Origin: Gemmatimonadota bacterium
Lineage (GTDB): Bacteria; Gemmatimonadota; Gemmatimonadetes; Gemmatimonadales; Gemmatimonadaceae
DNA length: 64,000 nt
NCBI GenBank assembly: GCA_016191225.1
Contig: JACPPC010000012.1
Location: 1 to 64,000 of the forward strand
Reading direction: 5' to 3'
The position numbers and the translations under genes were made by a program. The notes beneath the pieces were generated by a model. The model ran no database searches. It worked only from the letters and a program-made list of their open reading frames with translations, and had not been told where the DNA came from. Below are positions 24,046 to 33,123 of the stretch, piece by piece (within the stretch, counting starts at the first letter, position 1; every line of letters starts with the position of its first letter).

Positions 24046-25647
24046 ATGTCCAGCATCGCCCTGGATCGCCCAGCCGCCGCGGCGCCGGTCGTCAACGTCA
24101 ACGACGACCCGCGCTACGCCAACCGCTACATCATCGCCATCGCCGTCACCATGGCGGCGGTGCTGGAGCTGATCGACACCTCGATCGTGAACGTCGCGAT
24201 TCCCCACATGATGGGGAACCTCGGCGCCACCCTCGACGAGATCTCGTGGGTCAGCACCGGCTACATCATCGCCAACGTGATCGTGATCCCGATGTCGGGG
24301 TGGCTGTCGTCGTACTTCGGCCGGCGACGCTACCTCACGGGGTCGATCCTGATCTTCGTCGTCTCCAGCTTCTTCTGCGGCGCGGCCACCAGCCTCGGCG
24401 GCCTCGTGCTCTGGCGCATCCTGCAGGGGCTCGGCGGAGGCGCCCTCCTCTCCACCGCGCAGAGCACCCTGTTCGAGGTCTTCCCCCCCGCCGAGGTCAG
24501 CGTCGGCCAGGCGATCTTCGGCATGGGGGTGATGGTCGGCCCCACCGTCGGCCCGACCCTTGGCGGCTACATCGTCGACAACCTCAGCTGGCCCTGGATC
24601 TTCTACATCAACGTCCCGCTCGGCATCCTCGCCGCGCTGATGGTGTTCACCTACGTGCGCGACTCGCGCTTCCAGCAGAAGGCCGTGAACGTGGACGTGG
24701 TCGGCATCGTGCTCCTCGCGATCGCGGTCGGCTCGCTGCAGTGGATGCTCGAGCGCGGCGAGCGGCTGGACTGGTTCGAGTCGCCGTTCGTCACCACCCT
24801 CGCCGCCGTCTCGGCCTCGGCCACGATCCTGCTCGTCTGGCACGAGCTGCGCACGCCGGAGCCGGTGATCAACTTCCGCGTGCTCAAGAGCCGGCAGCTC
24901 GCCACCGGCGTGGCCTTTGCCGCCGCCCTCGGCCTTGCCCTCTACGGTTCGGTGTTCGTGATTCCCGTCTTCCTGCAGGGGCTGCACGGCTACACCGCCG
25001 AGCAGACGGGGCTGGTGATCTTCCCCGGCGCGATCATGAGCGCCGTGACCATGGCCGCGATGTCGCGCAACGCCGCCCGGATCGACGCCCGCTACACGAT
25101 CACCGTCGGCGTGGGGCTGTTCTTCCTCGTCATGCTCTGGATGTCGAACACCACGCTCGAGAGCGGCGAGGCCGAGATGTTCTGGCCGCTGCTGCTGCGC
25201 GGCCTGGCGATGGGGCTGATCTTCGTTCCCCTCACCAATGCCAGCATGGCCGAGCTCGCGCCGCGGGACATCCCGCAGGGCACGGGCATGTTCAACCTCA
25301 TGCGCCAGCTCGGCGGCTCGCTCGGCATTGCCGTGATCGCCACCCTGCTGGGGCGCTACACCAAGGTCGCCAAGGCGCTCCTCGCCGAGCATGTCACCAG
25401 CGGCGACCCGGCCACCCTGGATCGCGTGGCGATGCTCACCCGGGCGATGGTCGCCAAGGGAGCCGACGCGCTGACCGCCAAGCAGCAGGCGCTGATGGTC
25501 CTCGACCGCCAGATCACGGCGCAGGCCACCGTGCTCAGCTTCTCGAAGATCTACCTCCTCAGCGGGACGATCTTCGTCTGCGCCCTGCCCCTGCTGCTGT
25601 TCTGGAAGACGGGCCGGGGGCGCCAGGCCGGCGCGGCGGCGCACTAA
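24046..25647 (+). CDS. EmrB/QacA-type MFS drug transporter (DHA2)
   Basis: The protein has 533 residues and about 14 TM segments. DHA2 signatures are visible: motif D1-like LELIDTSIVNVAIPHMMGNL, motif A WLSSYFGRRRYL, motif B LVLWRILQGLGGGALL, and motif C GPTVGPTLGGYIVDNLSWPWIFYINVPLG. It exports hydrophobic compounds by proton antiport and works with EmrA and TolC to cross both membranes. The substrate is unknown. It is the last gene of the TetR-controlled cluster; a degenerate dispersed repeat follows the stop. Confidence 0.94.
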   Translation: MSSIALDRPAAAAPVVNVNDDPRYANRYIIAIAVTMAAVLELIDTSIVNVAIPHMMGNLGATLDEISWVSTGYIIANVIVIPMSGWLSSYFGRRRYLTGSILIFVVSSFFCGAATSLGGLVLWRILQGLGGGALLSTAQSTLFEVFPPAEVSVGQAIFGMGVMVGPTVGPTLGGYIVDNLSWPWIFYINVPLGILAALMVFTYVRDSRFQQKAVNVDVVGIVLLAIAVGSLQWMLERGERLDWFESPFVTTLAAVSASATILLVWHELRTPEPVINFRVLKSRQLATGVAFAAALGLALYGSVFVIPVFLQGLHGYTAEQTGLVIFPGAIMSAVTMAAMSRNAARIDARYTITVGVGLFFLVMLWMSNTTLESGEAEMFWPLLLRGLAMGLIFVPLTNASMAELAPRDIPQGTGMFNLMRQLGGSLGIAVIATLLGRYTKVAKALLAEHVTSGDPATLDRVAMLTRAMVAKGADALTAKQQALMVLDRQITAQATVLSFSKIYLLSGTIFVCALPLLLFWKTGRGRQAGAAAH

Positions 25648-25660
25648 CGCCGCGGGTCCC

Positions 25661-25692
25661 CGGCATCCTCGGCGCGGCGAAGGATCCGCGTC
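25661..25692 (+). repeat. single dispersed repeat copy
   Basis: GGCATCCTCGGCGCGGCGAA then GGATCCGCG, lying between the convergent emrB-like gene and the arsenic cluster. It is a degenerate member of the family seen at 7-9 kb and 55 kb. Confidence 0.6.
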
Positions 25693-25747
25693 GCGCCGTG
25701 GAGAGATTCGATCAGCGCGGGCACCGGCCACGTTCGCTTCGCCACCC

Positions 25748-26278
25748 TCATCCGCGCACCCGCCACGGCACCAGCGCCGTGAGCGCCACCGGCAGCGCCA
25801 GCACCACCAGCGCGAACTTGACCGACGCGCACCAGAACGCAACGCCGGCCGCGCCGGCGCTCGCCCCTCCCGAGAGCTGCACGAGCAGCGCCCCGTTCTC
25901 GATCGCGTCCAGCCCGCCGGCGGCCACCGCCCCCCAACCGAGCCTTGCCGCCACTGTCGCCACTCGCGGCCAGTGTGCCTGCACCCGCGCCACCACCGTG
26001 CGGCACCCGAGCCAGAGCGATGCCGGGTACGCCGCGAGGAACAGGTAGTCCACCAGCAGGCTCGTGCGTGCGGTGGCCTGCGCGACCTCGTTCCACGAGG
26101 CCAGGATCGCCGCCGAGGTGCCTCCGGTGCGCGCCAGCTCGAGGCTCACCATGCCGAGCGGCGCGATCGAGTTGCGTAGCGGCTCGTTGAGGCGGCCCAG
26201 CACAACCTCGAGGGCGATCGTCACGGCCAGCGAGGCCCACAGCACCCGCGGTCGCGGCTCGGCGACGGGCGTCGGCAT
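25748..26278 (-). CDS. integral membrane protein, four to five TM segments
   Basis: The protein has 176 residues and no named family. Hydrophobic segments are VLWASLAVTIALEVVLG (about 11-27), VDYLFLAAYPASLWLGC, LGWGAVAAGGLDAIENGALL, and FALVVLALPVALTALV. The conserved-looking GGLDAIENGALL motif, with acidic and Asn residues inside a helix, resembles small uncharacterised membrane proteins found singly in many genomes. It is 73 bases downstream of the arsenic acetyltransferase gene on the same strand, so it may be co-transcribed, but nothing ties it to arsenic. Confidence 0.75.
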   Translation of the reverse strand: MPTPVAEPRPRVLWASLAVTIALEVVLGRLNEPLRNSIAPLGMVSLELARTGGTSAAILASWNEVAQATARTSLLVDYLFLAAYPASLWLGCRTVVARVQAHWPRVATVAARLGWGAVAAGGLDAIENGALLVQLSGGASAGAAGVAFWCASVKFALVVLALPVALTALVPWRVRG

Positions 26279-26351
26279 GCGCGCAAGCTATCGGGCGAGG
26301 CGGGCTCCCGCCGACTCGCGCGCGAGCGGCGCGGCGCTCCAGCCCGCGCGC

Positions 26352-26822
26352 CTACACGAGCCGCCTGCGCATCGTGACCGCGCTCGCCGGGCAGGCGGTC
26401 GTGAACTCCACGCTCCCCTTCACCGCCGCCGGCACGGACGCCCGCTCCACCCGCTCGTAGCCGAACCGCGGAAACCAGTCCATCGCCGTCTCCGTGAGCA
26501 GCACCAGCTCGCGCACGCCCTGCGCCCGGCAGCGCGCCTCGAGCGCCTCCACCAGCGCCCGGCCCACTCCGGTGCCCCGGGCGCGCGCACTGGTGACCGC
26601 AGAGCGGAGCAGCCCCGCGTCGCCGTATCGCTCGACGCCGATCACGCCCACCACCGCTCCCGCCTGCTCGGCAACGAGGAAGTCGCCCCAATGCTCGGCC
26701 ACACCCTCCAACGGCAGCTTGAACTCGCGCAGGAGCGCCTCGGCGGCGCCCCGGTCCGCGTCGCGCGCGGGCCGGACCACCACCGCGGCGGGCTGCCGCG
26801 CCGCTTCATTCGCGTGTGCCAT
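26352..26822 (-). CDS. GNAT acetyltransferase, ArsN2-like
   Basis: The protein has 156 residues with the GNAT fold: motif A as VTSARARGTGVGRALVEALE (acetyl-CoA pyrophosphate loop R-x-x-G-x-G/V), preceded by the GVIGVERYGDAGLLRS strand and followed by ELVLLTETAMDWFPRFGYER. The C-terminal ACPASAVTMRRRLV is typical of arsenic-cluster ArsN2 proteins. ArsN-type enzymes acetylate arsenical antibiotics or remain uncharacterised. It lies 27 bases after arsM on the same strand, which supports the arsenic link. The acetylated substrate is not shown by the sequence. Confidence 0.8.
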   Translation of the reverse strand: MAHANEAARQPAAVVVRPARDADRGAAEALLREFKLPLEGVAEHWGDFLVAEQAGAVVGVIGVERYGDAGLLRSAVTSARARGTGVGRALVEALEARCRAQGVRELVLLTETAMDWFPRFGYERVERASVPAAVKGSVEFTTACPASAVTMRRRLV

Positions 26823-26849
26823 CGCTCGACCTCCGGTTCCGCGCCGGCG

Positions 26850-27695
26850 CTACGCCGGCTTGGTGGCGCGCACGAATGCCGCCATCACCCTGCCGCTCAT
26901 CGCCTCGAGGTTGCTGGCGATCTCGATCCCCCCCTCCTCGAGGAAGCTGCGGGCGTCCTCCACGTCGTACACCCGCGTCGGCTCGATGGTCGGCGACGCG
27001 AACCCCACCTCGCGCAGCAGCGCCAGGAACGCCCCCTCCTCCAGCGCGCCGGCCACGCAACCCACCCACAGCTCGGCGTTCTTGCGCACCTCGGGGGGAA
27101 GCTCGCCGCGCACCACCACGTCCGACACCGCGAACCGGCCCCCCGGCTTCAGCACCCGGAACGCCTCGGCCAGGGTGCGGCGCTTGTCGCCGCTCAGGTT
27201 GATCACGCAGTTGGAGATGATCACGTCCACCGAGTGGTCGGGCAGGGGGATCGACTCGATCCGCCCCTTCAGGAACTCGACGTTGGCGACCCCGGCCTCG
27301 GCGGCGTTGCGACGGGCCAGCGCCAGCATCTCGTCGGTCATGTCCACGCCGTAAGCCTTGCCCGTCGGACCGACGCGCCGCGCCGAAAGCAGCACGTCGA
27401 TTCCGCCGCCGGAGCCCAGGTCGAGCACGGTCTCGCCGGGCTTGAGCTCGGCGAGCATGGTGGGGTTCCCGCAGCCCAGCGAGGCGAGCACGGCCGCCTC
27501 GGGGAGCAGCGCCGTCTCGCCGCGCAGGTAGAGGTTCGAGGTGATCGCATTGGGGCGGTCGGTCGCGACGGCATCGTCCGGAGCACAGCAGGTGGGGCCG
27601 CAGGAGCTGGCGGACTTCCCCTCCGCGGCGGTGCGGGCGGCGCGGCCGTACCTCTCGCGCACGAGGGTGACGAGCTCGGAATCGGCGGTGGTCAC
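26850..27695 (-). CDS. arsM: arsenite methyltransferase
   Basis: The protein has 281 residues. SAM motif I is [20 protein letters not shown]. The As(III)-binding cysteines are present: the N-terminal CGPTCC, the central Cys in [10 protein letters not shown], and the C-terminal Cys in [10 protein letters not shown]. The order and spacing are those of ArsM, which methylates arsenite stepwise to volatile or less toxic forms in the cytoplasm. The GTG start is preceded by GGAG and lies just after an ArsR-type palindrome. It is downstream of arsR and upstream of the ArsN-like gene. Confidence 0.93.
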   Translation of the reverse strand: MTTADSELVTLVRERYGRAARTAAEGKSASSCGPTCCAPDDAVATDRPNAITSNLYLRGETALLPEAAVLASLGCGNPTMLAELKPGETVLDLGSGGGIDVLLSARRVGPTGKAYGVDMTDEMLALARRNAAEAGVANVEFLKGRIESIPLPDHSVDVIISNCVINLSGDKRRTLAEAFRVLKPGGRFAVSDVVVRGELPPEVRKNAELWVGCVAGALEEGAFLALLREVGFASPTIEPTRVYDVEDARSFLEEGGIEIASNLEAMSGRVMAAFVRATKPA

Positions 27696-27707
27696 GGGTT
27701 CTCCTTA

Positions 27708-27723
27708 ATCAAGAAATCTTGAT
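27708..27723. promoter_or_regulatory. ArsR-type operator before arsM
   Basis: ATCAAGAAATCTTGAT is a near-perfect palindrome of 8+8 bases, directly upstream of the arsM ribosome-binding site. It matches the palindrome in front of arsR, so arsM probably has its own ArsR-controlled promoter inside the cluster. Confidence 0.75.
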
Positions 27724-27764
27724 GCGATTTGGCGCACGACTGCGCCTGGTGGATGATGACCGGC

Positions 27765-28112
27765 TCAGGCGCAGCAGCCGGTGAGGACGACCGGGAGCCG
27801 GGGCGGGCGCGCCGCGGCCGGCACGATGGCACCGAGCGAGGCCAGCGCACCGGCCGCCTCGCGCAGGACGTCCAGGTCGAGCGAGTAGTAGGCCCAGCGC
27901 CCCTCGCGCCGGTCGCGCACGAGGCCGGCGTCCTTGAGGACCTTGAGGTGGAACGAGAGCCGCGACTGCCGCGCCCCAAGGGGCTCCTGCAGCTCGCAGA
28001 CACAGCGCTCGCCGTCCTGCAGCAGGGCGAGCGCGGCCAGCCGGGTCTCGTCCGACAGGGCGTGGAAGAGCGCGGCGGCGCGCGCGAGCTGGTAGGGGGC
28101 GGCGGTGGTCAC
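27765..28112 (-). CDS. arsR: ArsR-family arsenic-responsive repressor
   Basis: The protein has 115 residues. Winged-helix motifs are LFHALSDETRLAALALLQDG, RQSRLSFHLKVLKDAGLVRD and REGRWAYYSLDLDVL. The metal site in the E. coli-type position is ERCVCEL (two Cys before the recognition helix), and a CC pair sits at the C-terminus (LTGCCA). It represses its own promoter until arsenite binds. The GTG start follows a palindromic operator at 9 bases. Confidence 0.94.
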   Translation of the reverse strand: MTTAAPYQLARAAALFHALSDETRLAALALLQDGERCVCELQEPLGARQSRLSFHLKVLKDAGLVRDRREGRWAYYSLDLDVLREAAGALASLGAIVPAAARPPRLPVVLTGCCA

Positions 28113-28120
28113 GCCCTAAC

Positions 28121-28136
28121 GTATCAAGAATTCTTG
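28121..28136. promoter_or_regulatory. ArsR-type operator before arsR
   Basis: ATCAAGAATTCTTGTT contains the perfect palindrome CAAGAATTCTTG and differs from the arsM operator in few positions. It lies just upstream of the arsR GTG, as expected for autoregulation. Confidence 0.75.
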
Positions 28137-28177
28137 TTGTGTCAACTCCCGCCCCTGCCGGGACGGGCCGGCGAGCG

Positions 28178-30073
28178 CTACTTGCCGAAGTGCAGGCCGA
28201 CCCTGACCCGGAGCGCCGAGAACCGGTCCTGCAGCGCGAAGCCGTCGTTGAAGCTCACGTCGGTGGCGTACTCGAAGCTCTCCACGAAGTACTCCACCCC
28301 GGCCGTGAACCACCCCGCCCGGTACTCGAGGCCCACGTTGCCCCCCATCGCCGAGCTCGGCGCCCTGCCGAAGTTCGTCGACACACTCGGCATGTACGTG
28401 AAGCCCACGATCCCGTGCATCTTGTCGCCGGCCAGGCTGAAATCGCCGTCGAAGCCCGCCCGCACAATCGCCATGCGCAGCAAGTCCGGCCGGTCGACGC
28501 CCTTGGTCGCGTACCCCACGCGAAACGCCAGGCCGGGAAGGGCGCGAAAGCCGACATCGACCCGCGCGTCACGCATGTCACCGTCGTTCAGGTTGTCGAT
28601 CGGCCCGGTGGACTTCGTCCCCGTCGTATCCACCGTCACCGTGCCCGCCGACGCCTTGATCTTGCCCGTGGCGTAGTGCCCGTCGAGGTAGAACGAGCGG
28701 TACAGCTGCACCTGCATCGCGACGCCCACCAGCAGCCCGGTCGAGGTGCGCAGCTGGGTGTACCGCTTGGCCAGCGGCAGCACGGGAGGCGTCGGATTCG
28801 GGTTCACGATCCCCAGCCCACGGTGCTCCATCTGCAGCGCGATCGGCGTGATCACCCACGTGCGCCCCTGCTGCCTGGCGTTCACCACCTGTCCGCTGAG
28901 GATCTGCAGGATCGCCGCGCTGTCGCTGGCGGCACTGGCCGCCGTCGGCGCGCTGCCGAAGGCCGCCACTGGCGCACTGCTGCGGAACGTCGTTCCCGTG
29001 GGCACGCGGCCCCCGAGCGGCGACGGCACGCCGGCCGGCGCGGATGGGGCGGCGCTCGGCGGCGCGGCGGCGACCTGGGCATTCGCCGCCGACGTGACCG
29101 GGGCCGACACCTGTGCCGGCACCTGTGGCGGAGGGGCCGCCGGCCGGGCCTGCGCCAGCATGGGCAGCACCTTCCCCTCGGGGAGCGGCGCCAGGACGTT
29201 CACCGTGATCGTGTCCACGAACTCGCCGAACTTGGCCGCCAGCTTGCCGGCGCCCATCGCCTTGCCGAGCAGCAGGCCGCTCCCCGATTCGACCTCCACG
29301 AACTCCGGCGTGACCGAGCTCCAAGCAGCCCGGGCGTCGGTGATCGGCTTGCCGAGCCGGTCGAAGGCGGCGATCGACAGGCGCACCGTGTCGCCGGCCG
29401 CCGCGAGGTTGATCGTGTCGGCGGGGCTGACCTTGGCGGCGAACACCGCCTGCTGCACCACGATCTTGAGCTCGTCCTTCACGCTGCCGCGGCTGCAGGC
29501 CAGCGTGGCCGCCCCCGGGCCGCGCGCCAGCAGCTTGGGCCCCGCCACCAGTTGCACCGCCCCCGACCCGCCGGAGTTGGTCAGCTTGCAGCCGGCCGAA
29601 ACGGGGAAGTCGCCGCGCACGGGATTGCCGCGCGCGTCGCGCTGCTCGGCGCGCAGCGAGGCGCTCGCGCCGATGGCGTCGAACACGATCGGGCTCCCCA
29701 CGTTCCACGCCAGCTTCACCGGCCGCTGCTCGACGGTCACCACCGCGAACACCGAGTCCGTCCCGGCGCGCGCCCAGATCCGCGTCGTTCCGTTCTTGAT
29801 GGCGCTCACCACGCCGTTCGTCGACGCGGTCGCGATCCCCTCGTCGTCCGAGCGCCACGCGATCGGCACGCCCGGAAGGGGCTTGAAGTTCTCGCCGAAG
29901 ATGCGCGCCGTGAGCACCGCACTGTCACCGAGCGAGGTGAGCCGGTAGAGGCCTCGGGAGAGCGCCACCACCCGCTGCTCGGGGGTCGACTTGGGCTTCT
30001 GGCCCTGCACCGCGCCGACGACCGCCACGCAGGCAATCGCCGACCAGCCAAGGACGCGCACGCGGTGGTTCAT
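28178..30073 (-). CDS. exported protein with Ig-like N-terminal domains and C-terminal barrel-like region
   Basis: The protein has 631 residues with a signal peptide (VLGWSAIACVAVVGAVQGQ). Residues about 30-110 form a Big_2-like domain (SRGLYRLTSLGDSAVLTARI, GVVSAIKNGTTRIWAR), followed by a second Ig-like stretch. A Pro/Ala/Ser-rich linker (about 310-400) precedes a C-terminal half of alternating strands (MQVQLYRSFYLDGHYATGKI, GLEYRAGWFTAGVEYFVESF) ending LRVRVGLHFGK, like an outer-membrane barrel. It is the last gene of a kinase operon and overlaps the TPR protein by ATGA. It may be a surface display or sensor protein; barrel and Ig calls are by pattern only. Confidence 0.75.
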   Translation of the reverse strand: MNHRVRVLGWSAIACVAVVGAVQGQKPKSTPEQRVVALSRGLYRLTSLGDSAVLTARIFGENFKPLPGVPIAWRSDDEGIATASTNGVVSAIKNGTTRIWARAGTDSVFAVVTVEQRPVKLAWNVGSPIVFDAIGASASLRAEQRDARGNPVRGDFPVSAGCKLTNSGGSGAVQLVAGPKLLARGPGAATLACSRGSVKDELKIVVQQAVFAAKVSPADTINLAAAGDTVRLSIAAFDRLGKPITDARAAWSSVTPEFVEVESGSGLLLGKAMGAGKLAAKFGEFVDTITVNVLAPLPEGKVLPMLAQARPAAPPPQVPAQVSAPVTSAANAQVAAAPPSAAPSAPAGVPSPLGGRVPTGTTFRSSAPVAAFGSAPTAASAASDSAAILQILSGQVVNARQQGRTWVITPIALQMEHRGLGIVNPNPTPPVLPLAKRYTQLRTSTGLLVGVAMQVQLYRSFYLDGHYATGKIKASAGTVTVDTTGTKSTGPIDNLNDGDMRDARVDVGFRALPGLAFRVGYATKGVDRPDLLRMAIVRAGFDGDFSLAGDKMHGIVGFTYMPSVSTNFGRAPSSAMGGNVGLEYRAGWFTAGVEYFVESFEYATDVSFNDGFALQDRFSALRVRVGLHFGK

Positions 30074-31155
30074 CGGGCGCTTCCCCCGGCGCTCGGAACG
30101 AGCAGGATGGTCTTGGCGTCGAGCCGGGCCTGGTTGCGCGCGGCCCGCTCGTCGTTCACGGCCTGCCAGGCGGCACGGCGCCGGTTGTTCTCGTTCACGT
30201 TCTCGGGTATGGAACGGTCGTTGGTGCGCTGGATGAATGACCAGAGGCCGACCGCCGCACCGAGCCCCGCCGCCACCGCCGCGTTCCCCACCGTCGCATC
30301 GGTCTTGCTGGCGTTGCCGAGCGCCGTCGGCAGGATGAACGCCACGCCGGCCACCGCTACGCCCTTGCCCAGGTCGATCCACGGGCCGCTCGCCGACGTC
30401 CGCGTCGGGAGCAGTTCGTCGGGCTTGAGCGCGCGCAGCTCGGTCTCGAGCGGCTCGTGCAGCCACCGGATCTCGAACCCGATCCGGGTCGAGTCCTTCT
30501 TGCCGGCCGAGAGGTTGTCCTGGCTCTCGCCGCTGATGATCAGGTCATAGGCGCCCGGGTCCACCGCCCGCCCGGCGACGGTCCCGTTCCACGTCACGTC
30601 GCGGGGTCCGTCCACGCCGTCGCTCGAGAAGAGCACGATCGGGCGCCCCGCCGAGTCGTTGCGCTGCACCGACACGACCAGCCGGCCGGCGTGCGACGTC
30701 ACCGTGCGGATCAGGAAGGCGTGCCCCGACCCGGCCGCGATCGAGTCGCGCGAGATCAGGGCGTTGAGCTTGAACACCGTGCGCTTGGCCTCGGCAAAGG
30801 CGCCGCGCTCGCGGTCGGTGAACTTGTTCGGGTCAAGGTCCGTGAACGGGTCACGCAGGATCGCGCCCTGGAAGAAGATCCGGGCCGAGTCGGGATTGCC
30901 GAGCGAGGCGTAGGCGGCCCCCATGTACTTGAACGCCATCACGCGCTGCGCCTCCGTCACCGGGAACGGGCTCGTGGGCGACACCACCTGCGAGAAGGTG
31001 CGGAGGGCGGTCGCGACCTCGAGGTTCTCGTATGACTTGATCGCGGCCTGGATGTTGTCCTCGGCCGTCTGCGCGCGCGCGCCGCGGGCGAGCACCGCCA
31101 CGAGGAGCAGCGCAAGGCAGGCGAATGGGCGATGCAGGCGCAGGCGAACGATCAT
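30070..31155 (-). CDS. exported TPR-like protein with FlgD-type Ig segment
   Basis: The protein has 361 residues. A signal peptide (LALLLVAVLARGARAQ) precedes helical repeats (about 30-120: NLEVATALRTFSQVV, VMAFKYMGAAYASLGNPDSA, RIFFQGAILRDP) that fit TPR units. The segment DVTWNGTVAGRAVDPGAYDL followed by IISGES resembles FlgD-type Ig domains. A hydrophobic stretch (GVAVAGVAFILPTALG, about 275-290) and a second (AAVAAGLGAAVGLWSFIQ) suggest membrane association near the C-terminus. It lies between the kinase and the Ig/barrel protein with ATGA overlaps on both sides. Confidence 0.75.
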   Translation of the reverse strand: MIVRLRLHRPFACLALLLVAVLARGARAQTAEDNIQAAIKSYENLEVATALRTFSQVVSPTSPFPVTEAQRVMAFKYMGAAYASLGNPDSARIFFQGAILRDPFTDLDPNKFTDRERGAFAEAKRTVFKLNALISRDSIAAGSGHAFLIRTVTSHAGRLVVSVQRNDSAGRPIVLFSSDGVDGPRDVTWNGTVAGRAVDPGAYDLIISGESQDNLSAGKKDSTRIGFEIRWLHEPLETELRALKPDELLPTRTSASGPWIDLGKGVAVAGVAFILPTALGNASKTDATVGNAAVAAGLGAAVGLWSFIQRTNDRSIPENVNENNRRRAAWQAVNDERAARNQARLDAKTILLVPSAGGSAR

Positions 31156-32951
31156 GGACCGCCGGTCTTGGTGAGGGTGATCTTGCCCAGGCTGGTGTTG
31201 TTGTTCGGCGTCACCGTGATTGACCTGCTGTACGCCTCGTACCCGTCGGCCGAGATGCGCACGGTGTGGGTGCCGACGCTGACCTTGGCGCCGATCACCC
31301 GCCCCTGCCCGACCACGGCGCCGTCAACGGCGACGTTCGCGAAGACGGGGTCGGTGGCGACGGTCAGCGAGCCGAACTCCTTGGGCGCCGCCGGCGCGCC
31401 GGCCGCCGCCTGCGCCACCGGAGCGGGGCCTTTCGTGCCACCCGGCGGCGTCTTCGGCGGCGGCGCGGCGACGACGATCTTCTCCATCGCCAGGTCGACG
31501 GTGCGCGTCTTGCCGGCGGCGACCGCCACGGCATCGCTGACCGGCTTGTAGCCCGGCGCCGAGACCTTGTAGATCACGTCCCCGCGCGGGAAAAGCCCGC
31601 TGTCGCCGCTCACCGGCTTGTCGTCGACCGTGATCGTCGCCCCGGCCGGCACGTTGGCGAACTTCACGTAGCCGCTCTCCGGCAGCACCGCCGCCACCGG
31701 CGGCGCTGCCGCGTCCTGCTTCGGCTTGAGGACGCCGAAGTACACACCGGCCGCCGCCGCCGCCGCCACCGCGAGGCCGCCTCCCACCATCAGCCCCGCC
31801 CTGGGCTTGGGAGCCGGGACGCTCGCCTGGCCACCGGTCTTCGGCTTGACGGTGGGGATGTTCGGCATGCTCGCCGGCCGCGGCACCACCCCGGTGCCCG
31901 CCAGCGGCGGGAGCGACGCCGTGCGGATCTTCGGGATCGCGTCGCCGGCGCCTGTCGTGAGCGCCTTGAGCATGTTCTGGCCGTCGCGCCGCGTCGTGCC
32001 CTCGGGCTCCGGCACGGCGTCGAGCGCGTCGGCGAAGACGTGCGTGTCCTCGTACCGGTCGGCGACGTCCTTGTTGAGCGCGCGGTAGATCGCCGCCAGC
32101 AGCTCGGGGGGCACGTCGTCGCGCACGGCGGCGATGTCCGGCACCGGCGTCATGTAGTGGTGCTGGATGATCCCCATCACGCTGTCGGCGTCGAACGGCA
32201 CCTCGCCCGTGAGCATCTGGAACGCCATGATGCCCAGCGAGTACTGGTCCGACTGCGGGCCGACCTTGAGCCCGCCGCATTGCTCGGGGCTCATGAAGTA
32301 CGGCGTGCCGATGATCATCCCGCTCGCCGTCATCGACTTCTCCTCCATCGCCCGCGCGATGCCGAAGTCGGAGACGAGCACCCGCCCATCCTTGTCGATC
32401 AGGATGTTCGCGCCCTTGATGTCGCGGTGCACGATGCCGTGGTCGTGCGCGTACGCCAGCGCGTGGGCCGAGCAGCGCAGCACCTCGAGCACCACCGGAA
32501 TCGGCAGCGGACCCTGCTGCTCGATGATCGCGTCGACCGCCCGCCCCTCCACGAACTTCATCGCCATGTAGAGCAGGTTGTTGGCCTGCCCGACGCGGTA
32601 AACGGGGATGATGTTCGCGTGGTCGAGCGAGGCCGCCATGCGGGCCTCCCGCTTGAACCGCTCGGCGGTGGCGCCGCCGCCGGCATTCTCCGGCGGGACG
32701 ACCTTCAGGGCGACCGTGCGGTGCAACTGCACCTCGACCGCCTTGTACACCACCGCCATGCCGCCGCGTCCCAGCTCCCGCTCGACTTCGTACTCCCCCG
32801 ACAGCTCCTTGCGAAGCGCCATCAGGATCGGGTCCTCGGGCGCCTTGATCGTGATCGTCTGCGCGCCGGGGTCGTTCACCTGCGGCGTGCCACAGGTGGA
32901 GCAGAAGACCGCGCCTTCAGCGAGTTCGGCGCCGCAATTCGAGCACGTCAT
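31152..32951 (-). CDS. Ser/Thr protein kinase with zinc ribbon, TM helix and PEGA domains
   Basis: The protein has 599 residues. A zinc ribbon at the N-terminus (CSNCGAELAEGAVFCSTCG) precedes a full Hanks-type kinase domain (about 50-310): ELGRGGMAVVYKA, VALKVV, HRDIKGANILID, VSDFGIAR, GTPYFMSPEQC. A Pro-rich stretch, a TM segment (GLMVGGGLAVAAAAAAGVYFG) and two PEGA domains in the periplasm (VPAGATITVDDKPVSG, VFANVAVDGAVVGQG) follow. The loop has HRDIKGAN rather than the common HRDLKPAN. PEGA domains may sense or bind envelope components. It is the first gene of the operon with the TPR and Ig/barrel proteins. The ATG was chosen over the GTG four codons upstream. Confidence 0.93.
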   Translation of the reverse strand: MTCSNCGAELAEGAVFCSTCGTPQVNDPGAQTITIKAPEDPILMALRKELSGEYEVERELGRGGMAVVYKAVEVQLHRTVALKVVPPENAGGGATAERFKREARMAASLDHANIIPVYRVGQANNLLYMAMKFVEGRAVDAIIEQQGPLPIPVVLEVLRCSAHALAYAHDHGIVHRDIKGANILIDKDGRVLVSDFGIARAMEEKSMTASGMIIGTPYFMSPEQCGGLKVGPQSDQYSLGIMAFQMLTGEVPFDADSVMGIIQHHYMTPVPDIAAVRDDVPPELLAAIYRALNKDVADRYEDTHVFADALDAVPEPEGTTRRDGQNMLKALTTGAGDAIPKIRTASLPPLAGTGVVPRPASMPNIPTVKPKTGGQASVPAPKPRAGLMVGGGLAVAAAAAAGVYFGVLKPKQDAAAPPVAAVLPESGYVKFANVPAGATITVDDKPVSGDSGLFPRGDVIYKVSAPGYKPVSDAVAVAAGKTRTVDLAMEKIVVAAPPPKTPPGGTKGPAPVAQAAAGAPAAPKEFGSLTVATDPVFANVAVDGAVVGQGRVIGAKVSVGTHTVRISADGYEAYSRSITVTPNNNTSLGKITLTKTGGP

Positions 32952-33046
32952 CGATCGGCCCACCCCGCCGACACCACGGTCGCGCCGCAGTCAGGGGCGA
33001 CCCGGTGCGGGGCGATTGTGATGTCGGTCACATTCGCCGTGTGGGC

Positions 33047-33075
33047 AGTATCGCCAAGCCCGCCCCCCGGCACAA
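33047..33075 (-). promoter_or_regulatory. candidate promoter of the kinase operon
   Basis: On the minus strand TTGTGC and GATACT are separated by 17 bases, about 96 bases before the kinase ATG. AATGTGACC follows the -10, a near match to the GATGTGACC motif at 15 kb. Confidence 0.45.
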
Positions 33076-33123
33076 GTCCGGCGCGCGAACGACTACCGGC
33101 CACCTGGCGGCCGTCGACGTGGG

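Noticed and set aside
28139-30550. 803-codon open frame on the plus strand opposite the Ig/barrel gene
   Set aside because: Composition is dominated by Arg, Ala and His with no domain; the minus-strand gene has a signal peptide and operon overlaps.
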